Assembly (NCBI RefSeq): GCF_001746205.1
Contig: NZ_MDCO01000012.1
Location: 1-64,000 of the forward strand
DNA from: Brachyspira hampsonii
Lineage (GTDB): Bacteria > Spirochaetota > Brachyspiria > Brachyspirales > Brachyspiraceae
Length of the DNA stretch: 64,000 nt
Reading direction: 5' to 3'
Shown here: positions 35,264-44,366 of the stretch, piece by piece
Layout: the number at the start of each line of letters is the position of its first letter
Numbering within the stretch: the stretch's first letter is position 1
Notes under the pieces: generated by a model
What the model was told of the DNA's origin: nothing
What the model saw: the letters and a program-made list of their open reading frames with translations, nothing else
Database searches by the model: none
Made by a program: the position numbers and the translations under genes

Positions 35264-37021
35264 ATGAAAAATATTTTTAGTAATAAGATTAATAATCAGA
35301 CTAATCCTAATAAAACTATCATTCAGGCGATAGATGAGTTTTTAAGGAGAATTTCAAATTTAATAGCAATCGCAGGTTCAATATTTGCAATATTTGTGCT
35401 TTTAATGCAGGTAAGACAGATTAGTATTTATAATTTTTATATATATAATTATGATAAAATTATTAATATTATTACAATATGTTTTGTATTTATACTTGCA
35501 GATCAAATAAGGATAGCACCGAGAAAGCTTTATATAGTAGTTCCTATTATACAGCTTTTAGGACTTTTGCTTCTTAATTTTTTCAGCAGAAAATATTATG
35601 ATGTATATTCCAGCAGAATAATATGGACTATAGCAGGTTCTATACTTTTCTTTTTAATTATAGTTATAAATTGGCTTAGACTTTCATATTCTAAGTTTAC
35701 ATTATATCAGATGATTATAGCTTCATTTGTATTTGTTATAACATTAGGAAGTTTGCTTTTGTATTTACCTTTAAGTACAGTAACAGGTAAATTATCATTC
35801 GTAGATGCTTTATTTACAGCGACAAGTGCAGTATGTGTTACAGGGCTTAGTGTTATAGATATTTCAAAAGAGTTTACTTTATTCGGACAGATTGTTTTAA
35901 TAACTCTTATTCAAATAGGCGGACTTGGTATTATGTCTATATCGGCAATAGTGCTTTTATTTTCTGTGAGTAAAGGCAGTGTGCAGGATAGGGTAAGAAC
36001 TTTAGAGATGTTTAATACTCAGAATAAAGATATTATAATATCCACTATAAAGGTGATTTTTTTATCTACTTTTTTTATAGAATTATTAGGTGCTGTTTCT
36101 TTGTTTACTGTTATGGATACTAATGACAGATTAGGAATGCGTATATTTTCCTCATTATTTCACTCTATAAGTGCATTTTGTAATGCAGGGTTCTCGCTTT
36201 ATACTGATAATCTTCATCAATATTCTGCAAATGTTGTAGTTAATGTTACTATTATGCTTCTTATTACTCTAGGCGGTATAGGATATCCTGTTATGCTTAC
36301 TATTACTAGGGCTATAGTAAATAAGGTAAAAGGACAAAGATATGTATTTGATGTTCAGGCTAGAATAGTTATATATACAAGTGTTATTTTGATAATATTA
36401 GGAAGTGCCTTTATATTTTTCAATGAATATTCAAATTCACTCAAAGATCTTCCTTTGAAAGAGAAAATATTAGTTTCATTATTTCAAAGCGTAAGTCCAA
36501 GAACAGCGGGATTTGAAACTATTGCATATAACTCTATGAGCAGTGTTACTATAGGAGTTGTTATATTTTTGATGTTTGTAGGTGCTTCTCCAAACAGTAC
36601 AGGCGGCGGAGTAAAAACTACTACTTTATTTGTATTTATATTTTCAGTAATCACAGCAATTTTTAATAGACCATATATTGTAGTTAATGGCAGAAAGATA
36701 AAAGATGATACAGTTAATAAATCTGTTGCTATAGTTACTCTTGCGATAGCTATTTCTGTACTTGCTTCATTTATTATGTTTTATATAGAAAAATCAAATA
36801 GTATGATGCCTATACTTTTTGAGGCGGTATCGGCTATAAGTACGGTAGGGCTTTCTTTAGGTATAACGCCAACAGTTACAATATGGAGCAAATTAATACT
36901 AATAATACTTATGTTTATAGGCAGAGTAGGGTATCTTACTTTATTTATGAGTATAGGCTCCATTAATAAAGGTAAATATGGTATAATAGATTTACCTACA
37001 GGAGAAGTAACTATAGGCTGA
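35264..37021 (+). CDS. TrkH/KtrB-type potassium uptake protein
   Basis: A 585-residue membrane protein of the Trk/Ktr/HKT superfamily. After a roughly 150-residue N-terminal extension with membrane segments, the four pore repeats are seen: TATSAVCVTGLSVID near 185, SISAFCNAGFSLY near 300, SPRTAGFETIAYN near 410 and AVSAISTVGLSLG near 525, each with the filter glycine. The conserved NSTGGGVKTTT lies near 445. It needs a TrkA/KtrA regulatory subunit, which is not encoded nearby. It ends 2 bp before the YqeC-MocA fusion, suggesting co-transcription. Confidence 0.9.
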   Translation: MKNIFSNKINNQTNPNKTIIQAIDEFLRRISNLIAIAGSIFAIFVLLMQVRQISIYNFYIYNYDKIINIITICFVFILADQIRIAPRKLYIVVPIIQLLGLLLLNFFSRKYYDVYSSRIIWTIAGSILFFLIIVINWLRLSYSKFTLYQMIIASFVFVITLGSLLLYLPLSTVTGKLSFVDALFTATSAVCVTGLSVIDISKEFTLFGQIVLITLIQIGGLGIMSISAIVLLFSVSKGSVQDRVRTLEMFNTQNKDIIISTIKVIFLSTFFIELLGAVSLFTVMDTNDRLGMRIFSSLFHSISAFCNAGFSLYTDNLHQYSANVVVNVTIMLLITLGGIGYPVMLTITRAIVNKVKGQRYVFDVQARIVIYTSVILIILGSAFIFFNEYSNSLKDLPLKEKILVSLFQSVSPRTAGFETIAYNSMSSVTIGVVIFLMFVGASPNSTGGGVKTTTLFVFIFSVITAIFNRPYIVVNGRKIKDDTVNKSVAIVTLAIAISVLASFIMFYIEKSNSMMPILFEAVSAISTVGLSLGITPTVTIWSKLILIILMFIGRVGYLTLFMSIGSINKGKYGIIDLPTGEVTIG

Positions 37022-37023
37022 TT

Positions 37024-38202
37024 ATGTCAAAAATTATTATTGTATGCGGCGGCGGCGGTAAAACTTCTTATATAAAAAAATTATCAGAAAGTTATAAAGA
37101 TAAAAAGGTAGTAATCACAACTACAGCAAAAATTTTTAAACCTGAAAAATATACTGAAACTATTGATGCTCATTCTTTTGATAATGATAATATTATTGTA
37201 TTAGGAAAAGAGTATGATGAGAAAAAATTAATGTATGCAGGAGATGAACAATTAGAGAATGCAATTAAATATGCAGATATTATTTTGATAGAGGCTGATG
37301 GGTCAAAGTATTATCCAATAAAAATACCTAATGATGAAGAGCCTGTCATACCAGCTTTTTTATACGAAAAAATATATAAAATAGTTGTGGTTATGGGGCT
37401 TCATAGTTTGAAAAGAAAGTTTAAAGAGGTTTGTTTCAGATATAATTTATGCAGTGAAATAGACAGTGAAAAGATAGTGGATTTAGAAACTATTAAATAT
37501 ATTGCAGATAAATATTATGTTAATAAACTTAAATGCAGTAATATAGAACTATATTTAAATGATTTTACAAAAAATAATAGTATTACATATAGAAAAACAG
37601 CTTTCATTATATTAGCATCTGGTAAAAGCGAGCGTTTCAGCGGTAATAAGTTAATTCATAACTTCAAATCTCTTAATAATAAAACATTATTTGAAAACAC
37701 TATTAACAAAATATCAGATGTAAGAAAATTATTTAAAGAAGATGAAAAGCTAAAAAATATAGAAACTTCTGTAATAGTTGTAAGTATATACGATGATATA
37801 ATAAATAAAAAATTTGAAAATAAAGATTATATTTCTGTATATAATAATAATCACGATGAAGGAATAAGCTCTTCTATAAAACTCGGCATTAATGAGGCTT
37901 TAAAACTCAAAGCTGATTCATTTGTTTTTTTTGTATGCGACATGCCTTTTTTAGAAGATTATGATATTTTTAATATGCTTAAATATTTTTATTACAGTCA
38001 TAAGAATATAGGTGCTATGTTTACAGGAGATAATTTTTCAAACCCGGGAGTATTCTCATCAAAATATATTAATGATATTTTAAACTTAGAGTATGACAGC
38101 GGAGCATTGAAAATTATAAAAAAAAATATTGAGGATTGTTTCTTTTATACTATAGATAAAAATAAATTGAAAGATATAGATACCAGAGAAGATTTATTTT
38201 AA
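37024..38202 (+). CDS. YqeC-MocA fusion: selenium-dependent hydroxylase accessory and Mo-cofactor nucleotidyltransferase
   Basis: A 392-residue two-domain protein. Residues 1-185 are YqeC-like: the nucleotide-binding CGGGGKTSYI at the start and ILIEADGSKYYPIKIP near 88. Residues 190-392 are a MocA/MobA-like NTP transferase: FIILASGKSERFSGNKL, a basic loop, and FVFFVCDMPFLEDYD near 300. YqeC belongs to the pathway that makes the selenium-containing molybdenum cofactor of xanthine dehydrogenases, and MocA adds cytosine nucleotide to molybdopterin. The fusion and the location beside xdh and yqeB genes fit that job. Confidence 0.87.
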   Translation: MSKIIIVCGGGGKTSYIKKLSESYKDKKVVITTTAKIFKPEKYTETIDAHSFDNDNIIVLGKEYDEKKLMYAGDEQLENAIKYADIILIEADGSKYYPIKIPNDEEPVIPAFLYEKIYKIVVVMGLHSLKRKFKEVCFRYNLCSEIDSEKIVDLETIKYIADKYYVNKLKCSNIELYLNDFTKNNSITYRKTAFIILASGKSERFSGNKLIHNFKSLNNKTLFENTINKISDVRKLFKEDEKLKNIETSVIVVSIYDDIINKKFENKDYISVYNNNHDEGISSSIKLGINEALKLKADSFVFFVCDMPFLEDYDIFNMLKYFYYSHKNIGAMFTGDNFSNPGVFSSKYINDILNLEYDSGALKIIKKNIEDCFFYTIDKNKLKDIDTREDLF

Positions 38203-38214
38203 ATTAATATAAGA

Positions 38215-38249
38215 AAAAGCATAAGTCATAATAAATAACTTATGCTTTT
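38215..38249. terminator. Bidirectional terminator between the YqeC-MocA and NCS2 genes
   Basis: AAAAGCATAAGT (38215-38226) and ACTTATGCTTTT (38238-38249) form a perfect 12-bp stem with an 11-nt loop. A-rich and T-rich flanks allow use in both directions between the convergent genes. Confidence 0.85.
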
Positions 38250-38269
38250 ATTATATAAAATATTTTTAA

Positions 38270-39652
38270 TTATTTTTTAGCTTCTTCTTTAGGAAGAACA
38301 ACATTAAGTATAATAGCAACACAAGTAGCTATAACAACAGGGCTGCTTCCAAATACAGTTTTAGCCCAAGCAGGGAAAGTATCTAAAGCACCTCCAACTT
38401 GAACAGTACCCATACCTAAAGCAACAGCAAGTCCTACTATTAATGTGTTTCTAGGACCCATATTTTCAGTGAATACTAATTTAATACCTGTCATAGCTAT
38501 AGAAGCAAATACCATTATAGTAGCACCTCCTAATACACAAGAAGGTATTGTAGTAAGTAAGGCTGAGAATTTAGGGAATAATCCTGCAATTAATATTATA
38601 ACGGCAGCGATTAAAAATACTATTCTATTAATAACTTTAGTAGTAGCAACTATACCAACATTCTGACTGTAAGTAGCAGTAGGTAAGCATCCAAACATAG
38701 AAGATAATATGTTAGTAAGTCCATAAGCAGTGATACCGCATTTTAATTCTTTATCAGTAGGCATTCTTCCCATACCTCCTGAAGTAGTAGCAGAGAAGTC
38801 TCCTATAGCCTGAACTGAGTTTACAGCAAATAAAAGAGCTATAGCTATTGCAGCAGAAGGATCAAACTCTATACCAAAAGGAAGTAATTTAGGAGCTTGG
38901 AAGATACCTGCATTAACTACGCTAGTAAAATTAATCATTCCAAAGAAAAATGCAGCTATATATCCTATTATTAATCCCATAAGTATAGAAGCTAGTTTCA
39001 AGAACCCTTTAGTAAATTGATTGAAGAAAATAACGGCGATAAGTGTTATTCCTGCAACAGCCCAATACTGCCAAGAACCAAAAGGAACAACTTCTCCATT
39101 TATACTGTATAATGTACTTCCTCCAGCCATATATCTAACAGCAGTAGGATATAAAGAAAGCCCAACAGTAAATACAACAGTACCGGCAATTAGAGGAGGG
39201 AATAATTTTCTTATTTTTTCAACAGCAAGTCCGAATATAATGGCAACTATACCTCCTACTACCTGAGCACCAAATATAATAGCTAAACCTCTTACTCCAA
39301 GACCTGTACCTTCAGGACCTCTTGCTATAGACTGCATAGTAGATACATAAGCAAAACTAACACCAATAATCATAGGAAGTCTGGCACCTATATGATAATT
39401 TTTGGTAATAGGTATAGGGAAAACCATTATTATTGTAGAGATAGCAGCAAATACCAAAGATGATTGAACTAAGAGTATTTGTTCTGGGCTTCCGCTTTTA
39501 AGTCCGGCAGCAGAAGAGACTATAAGAGCAGGAGTTACACAGCCTACAATCATAGCAACTACATGCTGAATAGCTAGCGGAAAAGCCTGCGACATCTTTG
39601 GAACGGCTTCGTATTCAAACAAAGCACTTTGAGTTTTTTCATTTGTACTCAT
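38270..39652 (-). CDS. NCS2-family purine/uracil permease
   Basis: A 460-residue membrane permease of the nucleobase-cation symporter-2 (uracil-xanthine) family, expected to import xanthine, uric acid or another purine. The AIQHVVAMIVGC start and the GGMGRMPTDKELKCG and NVGIVATTKV segments are typical. The frame opens at a TTG (39664), but the ATG at 39652 has GGAG at proper distance. It is the last gene of the minus-strand series behind the three xanthine dehydrogenase genes, 27 bp after the FAD subunit. Confidence 0.92.
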   Translation of the reverse strand: MSTNEKTQSALFEYEAVPKMSQAFPLAIQHVVAMIVGCVTPALIVSSAAGLKSGSPEQILLVQSSLVFAAISTIIMVFPIPITKNYHIGARLPMIIGVSFAYVSTMQSIARGPEGTGLGVRGLAIIFGAQVVGGIVAIIFGLAVEKIRKLFPPLIAGTVVFTVGLSLYPTAVRYMAGGSTLYSINGEVVPFGSWQYWAVAGITLIAVIFFNQFTKGFLKLASILMGLIIGYIAAFFFGMINFTSVVNAGIFQAPKLLPFGIEFDPSAAIAIALLFAVNSVQAIGDFSATTSGGMGRMPTDKELKCGITAYGLTNILSSMFGCLPTATYSQNVGIVATTKVINRIVFLIAAVIILIAGLFPKFSALLTTIPSCVLGGATIMVFASIAMTGIKLVFTENMGPRNTLIVGLAVALGMGTVQVGGALDTFPAWAKTVFGSSPVVIATCVAIILNVVLPKEEAKK

Positions 39653-39679
39653 AATTAACTCCAATTTTTTTATTATATT

Positions 39680-40522
39680 TTATAGATTTATATCATCTAA
39701 AAAATATTCAATTAAATTTAAAGCACATTTCTTTCTATACAAAGCAGTTGACCTAGCACTGTTTCTAGGATTCATAATTGAAGAATATGCTTCCTGTATA
39801 GATTTAATATTGTTCTTCCATTCTTTTATATCTGAGACAATATATTTTTCCTCTATACTTTCATCTCTTGTAATCGTAACACCTAATGTACAAAAACTTA
39901 TTTTAAATCGATACTTATCATTTTCTTTGCAAACTAATGCACATACGGCAAGTTTAGATAATGCATTAGCTTTTCTAGTTCCTATTTTTCGATAAAAGGA
40001 ATACTTATAATCTTTCTTTGGTATTATGATATGAGTAAGTATTTCATCATTCTTTAATATTGTTTTGCTTACTCCGGTAATAAAATCTTTTATTTTTACT
40101 TCTCTTTGAGAATTTTTGCTTTTTAATACCAAAACTGCATCCATAGCATATAAAGAAGGTAAGCTGTCTGCAGAAGGGGAGGCATTGCATATATTTCCTC
40201 CTATAGTGGCAATATTTCTAATAGGAGGACCTGCTATTCCTAAGGCACTTTCTTTTAATACCTGAGGAGTTAGATTAGATCTAATAATTTCATCGAATGT
40301 AGTTAATGCTCCTATGATAATGTTATTTTCATCTTCTTTTATGCCTTTTAATTCATCTATATCATTTATAAATAATATAGGTTTATTAAATTTAGCTATT
40401 AAACTGCTTCCTCTTAAATGCTCTACCATTAAATCAGTACCGCCTGCAAAAATCACAGAATCATTTTCTGCTCTGAAATCTAATGCTTCATTAATATTTT
40501 TAGCTTTTAAAGTTACTGCCAT
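39680..40522 (-). CDS. Xanthine dehydrogenase FAD-binding subunit
   Basis: A 280-residue FAD subunit of a three-gene molybdenum hydroxylase. VIFAGGTDLMVEHLRG (near 25) and GPPIRNIATIGGNICNASPSADSLP (quoted in parts: IRNIATIGGNICNASP, SADSLP) contain the FAD-binding loops. It carries electrons from the iron-sulfur subunit to the acceptor. Its start overlaps the end of the iron-sulfur subunit gene by 10 bp, with a strong AAGGAGGG site. Substrate is probably xanthine or a related purine. Confidence 0.92.
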   Translation of the reverse strand: MAVTLKAKNINEALDFRAENDSVIFAGGTDLMVEHLRGSSLIAKFNKPILFINDIDELKGIKEDENNIIIGALTTFDEIIRSNLTPQVLKESALGIAGPPIRNIATIGGNICNASPSADSLPSLYAMDAVLVLKSKNSQREVKIKDFITGVSKTILKNDEILTHIIIPKKDYKYSFYRKIGTRKANALSKLAVCALVCKENDKYRFKISFCTLGVTITRDESIEEKYIVSDIKEWKNNIKSIQEAYSSIMNPRNSARSTALYRKKCALNLIEYFLDDINL

Positions 40523-41001
40523 AAATTTTTACCCTCCTTAAAAGCTATATCAGAAGCTCTCAATACAGCACTTACTATATGATCATATCCAGTGCATCTG
40601 CATAGATTTCCTGATAATCCTTTTCTTACTTGGTATTCTGTAGGTTTTCCTTTAGTATCATTTAAAATAGCTTCAGAAGACATAACCATACCCGGAGTAC
40701 AAAAACCGCATTGTACGGCACCTTCTTCCATAAAAGCTTTTGTTACTATTTTTCCTTTTTCTGTTTCTGCGTATTGTTCTATAGTTATAATTTCTTTTCC
40801 TTCGCATAAAATTATAGGTATTAAACATGAATTGACAACTTTTCCATTCATAACTACAGCACAAGCTCCGCATTCTCCTTCGCCGCAGCCTTCTTTAGTA
40901 CCTGTAAGTTTTAATTCATCTCTTATAAAATCTATTAGCCTAGTTAAAGGCTCTAATTCTGTATTAATTTCATTTCCGTTTACTTTAAATTTTATAGACA
41001 T
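40513..41001 (-). CDS. Xanthine dehydrogenase [2Fe-2S] subunit
   Basis: A 162-residue iron-sulfur subunit. The N-terminal plant-ferredoxin-type cluster is bound by GCGEGECGACAV and a later Cys (VNSCL); the C-terminal helical cluster by QCGFCTPGM and CRCTGY. It passes electrons from the molybdenum site to FAD. The ATG overlaps the stop of the molybdenum subunit gene by one base (TAATG), with GGAGGTGAT just upstream, so translation is coupled. Confidence 0.94.
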   Translation of the reverse strand: MSIKFKVNGNEINTELEPLTRLIDFIRDELKLTGTKEGCGEGECGACAVVMNGKVVNSCLIPIILCEGKEIITIEQYAETEKGKIVTKAFMEEGAVQCGFCTPGMVMSSEAILNDTKGKPTEYQVRKGLSGNLCRCTGYDHIVSAVLRASDIAFKEGKNLWQ

Positions 41002-43136
41002 TATATCACCTCCGCTATGTTTTCAGGGAGAATAGGTATTTTTGTAAAATGATAATTCAGAGCATTTTCCATAGCAGATGCATAAGCACTTGCCGCTCCG
41101 TCAAAAGTAATTTCTCCTACTCCCTTAGCACCAGAAGGACCATATTGGTAAGGTTCATTAATAATATATGACTTTATTTCAGGTAAATCCAAAGAAGTTG
41201 GTATCATATAATCAGACATTTTTACCTGTAAGAATTTTCCGTCTTTATTTACTATGTTTTCTAAAGCCCCCCATCCAAGTGCCTGAGCAACACCGCCTTT
41301 TATTTGACCTTCAACTATTTTTTCATCTATAGCATATCCGCAGTCAAATACCGCCCAAACACCTACTATTTTTACTTCTAATGTAACTTTATCAATTTCA
41401 ACTTCAACAACATTTATTCCGAGCCCATAAGTAGGGTAGGCATCTCCTCTTAAAGCAGAGGTATCCCAATCAACTAAATGTGATGGGTGTTTATAGTCTT
41501 CTATTATTTCTATTTCTTCAGATTCATTCCATCTGTCTTTTAATTTTTTACATGCTTCCTGTATTAAATATCCGACTATCATAACAGAACGAGAAGCCAC
41601 TGTAGGACCTGTATTTGGTATTATATTAGTATCATACACAGATATATCTATATTTTCCAATGGTATTTGCAAATTATAAGCGGCTATTTTTCTAAATGTG
41701 GTATGAAGTCCCTGACCTATTTCTGTATTTGATGTTAGTATTGTTACTTTATTTCCTTTTTTCTTTAACTTTAATTTGGCTTTAATTATGTCTCTTTCAC
41801 CGCTTCCTGTAAAAGCACATCCATGCAGAAAGCATGATATTCCTATTCCTCTGTACATATCATCTTTATATTTTTTTCTTTTTTCTTCATAATCAGATTC
41901 TTTTAAGGCTAAATCAAGCATTTTAGGAAGTATTATATTATCATGGAATATACCGCCTGTTATTGTAGGATCATTTTGTTTTACAAAGTATTTTCTTTTA
42001 AGTTCTATAGGATCAATGCCTATTTTTTTTGCTATATTATCCATAGTTCTTTCTATAGCAAATATAGCCTGAGGTCCGCCGAATCCTCTGAAAGCACAGC
42101 TAGGTACATTATTAGTGCAGTACAATCTTCCCAAAACTCTTACATTAGGGAAATGATATACATTAGCAGCAGTATAAGTACATCTTTGCATAATAACTCT
42201 GGAACTTGACTCATAAGCACCAGCGTCCATATCCGAAATTATATCAAGTGCAGTAATATTATTGTTTTCATCAAGAGCAATTTTAGTTGTGATTTGAGCA
42301 GGCTGTCTTTTTACACTATAAGCCATATCAAATTGTCTGTCTAATATAAGTTTAACTGTTTTTTTGAGTTTATGTACGGCAACTGCAACAGCAGCAGATA
42401 GTATGTCAGGATAATGTTCTTTTCCTCCGAATCCTCCGCCTATAGTAGGGGATATTACTCTTACCTTTGATTCTTCTACACCAAGAACAGGAGCAACCGC
42501 TTTTTGCACATAGTAGGGACATTGCGTAGAAGAATATAAAGTTACCCCGTTATTTTCCCAAACACCTACAGTTCCATTTACCTCCATATATAAATGTTCC
42601 TGATATGGGGTATAATAAGTTTCCTCTATTATAGTTTTAGCTTTTTTAAATGCTTCATCAACATTTCCATATCCCGCTTTAAATGAAACAAAGATATTAT
42701 CATCTCCGTATATGGGACCGCCTAATAATTTCTTAGAATCATCTATATTCAATACAGGCTCTAAATCTTGATATTCTATTGTAACTTTTTCTGCTATATC
42801 ATATACTACATTTTTGTCAGGACCTACAATAAGGAGTATTGTCTCTCCAATGTATCTAACATTATCATCAGCAAAAGGACGCCAATCAGATATAATCATG
42901 GCAGCAGCATTTTTACCCGGAACATCTCTATAATCTATTACAGAATAACCTTCAGGAAGTTCAGGAATATTTATTTTTAATATCTTAGCCCTTGCCTTTG
43001 TAGAATAAACAATCTTTGCATGCAGGACTTCATTTCCAAAATCAATGTCATTTAAATATTTAGTTCTTCCTGTTATCTTATCAAAAGCATCTACTCTTGA
43101 TACAGAATTTTTCAATTCTTTAATTAGAGTTTCCAT
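41001..43136 (-). CDS. Xanthine dehydrogenase molybdopterin-binding subunit
   Basis: A 711-residue catalytic subunit of the molybdenum hydroxylase family. Visible segments: DVPGKNAAAMI, GGGFGGKEHYPD near residue 237 (molybdopterin contact), CAFRGFGGPQAIFAIE near 348 and PSGAKGVGE near 677 with the catalytic Glu. It hydroxylates purines with water as oxygen source. It heads the operon Mo subunit, Fe-S subunit, FAD subunit, NCS2 permease. Whether it carries labile selenium cannot be read from sequence, but yqeB, yqeC and ygfK nearby make that likely. Confidence 0.92.
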   Translation of the reverse strand: METLIKELKNSVSRVDAFDKITGRTKYLNDIDFGNEVLHAKIVYSTKARAKILKINIPELPEGYSVIDYRDVPGKNAAAMIISDWRPFADDNVRYIGETILLIVGPDKNVVYDIAEKVTIEYQDLEPVLNIDDSKKLLGGPIYGDDNIFVSFKAGYGNVDEAFKKAKTIIEETYYTPYQEHLYMEVNGTVGVWENNGVTLYSSTQCPYYVQKAVAPVLGVEESKVRVISPTIGGGFGGKEHYPDILSAAVAVAVHKLKKTVKLILDRQFDMAYSVKRQPAQITTKIALDENNNITALDIISDMDAGAYESSSRVIMQRCTYTAANVYHFPNVRVLGRLYCTNNVPSCAFRGFGGPQAIFAIERTMDNIAKKIGIDPIELKRKYFVKQNDPTITGGIFHDNIILPKMLDLALKESDYEEKRKKYKDDMYRGIGISCFLHGCAFTGSGERDIIKAKLKLKKKGNKVTILTSNTEIGQGLHTTFRKIAAYNLQIPLENIDISVYDTNIIPNTGPTVASRSVMIVGYLIQEACKKLKDRWNESEEIEIIEDYKHPSHLVDWDTSALRGDAYPTYGLGINVVEVEIDKVTLEVKIVGVWAVFDCGYAIDEKIVEGQIKGGVAQALGWGALENIVNKDGKFLQVKMSDYMIPTSLDLPEIKSYIINEPYQYGPSGAKGVGEITFDGAASAYASAMENALNYHFTKIPILPENIAEVI

Positions 43137-43229
43137 AAAATATCCCTCAGCTTATTATTTAATTAAAATATTGAGAATATTTATAATATATTAATAATAA
43201 AAATCAAGATATTATAAACATTTACAAGC

Positions 43230-43287
43230 ATAAATAAACTAGATAATTTATATATTTTAATTTAATATAAATATCTAGTTTATTTAT
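43230..43287 (-). terminator. Long stem-loop between arcC and the xdh operon
   Basis: ATAAATAAACTAGATA (43230-43245) pairs perfectly with TATCTAGTTTATTTAT (43272-43287), and after one bulge TTTATAT (43247-43253) pairs with ATATAAA (43265-43271). The roughly 23-bp stem lies 10 bp past the arcC stop. It has no long T-run, so it may terminate weakly or protect the mRNA end. Confidence 0.7.
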
Positions 43288-43297
43288 ATACCAAAAA

Positions 43298-44239
43298 TTA
43301 TTTTATAACTCTAGTACCTGTTTTTCCATTGATAGCATCTTTAGCTTTTTCAAGTAATGTTATCATAGCTTCTTTTCCAGTGGCTTCTACAAACTGCATA
43401 CAAGCCTGTACTTTAGGAAGCATAGAGCCAGGAGCAAACTGACCATCATCGCAATGTTTTTTAGCCTCTTCTAAAGTCATAGAATCAAGCCATTTAACAT
43501 CCGGCTTACCAAAATTAACAGCAACTTTTTCTACAGCAGTTAATATTATAAGCATATCAGCATGAAGTTCTTTAGCAAGTACAGAAGCAGCAAAGTCTTT
43601 ATCTATAACAGCAGCCATACCTTTTAAGTGATTACCTATTCTTATCACAGGTATTCCGCCGCCTCCGCAGCATATAACTAATGCTTTTTCATTAAGCATA
43701 GCTTTTATAGCAGTACTTTCTGCTATAGCAACAGGTTTAGGAGAAGCAACAACTCTTCTGTATCCTCTTCCAGCATCTTCTTTAACTACCCAGCCTAATT
43801 CTTTGGCTTTTTCCTCTCCCTCTTCTTTAGTCATAAACTGACCTATAGGTTTAGTAGGATTTTTGAAAGCAGGATCATTTTCATCAACTACAACTTGGGT
43901 AATTAATGTAGCTATAGGCGGAACTGTTATTTTTCTGTTAGAGAATTCCTCCATAATAGCATTTTGTAAATCATATCCAATATAAGCCTGACTCATAGCA
44001 ACACAAACAGAAAGAGGTATATCATTACCTGTTTTATGATGTGCAGTATATTCATTCATAGCATTGTTAATGAATCCGACTTGAGGTCCGTTTCCATGTG
44101 CTACTATAACTTCGCAGCCATTTTCTACCAAATCCACTATATTTTTTGCAGTTATTTTTACGGCTTCCATTTGCTCAGCGAGTGTATCACCTAATGCATT
44201 ACCGCCCAAAGCAATAACAATTCTTTTTTTATTTTCCAT
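43298..44239 (-). CDS. arcC: Carbamate kinase
   Basis: A 313-residue carbamate kinase that makes ATP from carbamoyl phosphate and ADP. ALGGNALGD at the start, VAHGNGPQVGFI near 46 and the CCGGGGIPVI loop near 212 are characteristic. Length is normal. In this cluster it provides the energy-yielding last step after YgeW-type transcarbamoylation. A hairpin at 44317-44352 lies between it and ygeW and may lower or uncouple its expression. Confidence 0.95.
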   Translation of the reverse strand: MENKKRIVIALGGNALGDTLAEQMEAVKITAKNIVDLVENGCEVIVAHGNGPQVGFINNAMNEYTAHHKTGNDIPLSVCVAMSQAYIGYDLQNAIMEEFSNRKITVPPIATLITQVVVDENDPAFKNPTKPIGQFMTKEEGEEKAKELGWVVKEDAGRGYRRVVASPKPVAIAESTAIKAMLNEKALVICCGGGGIPVIRIGNHLKGMAAVIDKDFAASVLAKELHADMLIILTAVEKVAVNFGKPDVKWLDSMTLEEAKKHCDDGQFAPGSMLPKVQACMQFVEATGKEAMITLLEKAKDAINGKTGTRVIK

Positions 44240-44316
44240 TTTTATATCCTAAATCAAAAATTAAATTCTTTTTATATTGTAAAAAGTGCTTTTTTTCACA
44301 ATATAATAGATATAAA

Positions 44317-44352
44317 ATGGTAAGCACTATATATATTATAGATGCTTACCAT
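44317..44352 (-). terminator. Hairpin between ygeW and arcC
   Basis: ATGGTAAGCA (44317-44326) and TGCTTACCAT (44343-44352) form a perfect 10-bp stem. On the minus strand it follows the ygeW stop and runs into TTTTATAT. It may be a partial terminator or a processing site inside the operon. Confidence 0.65.
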
Positions 44353-44366
44353 CTTTATTACTTATA

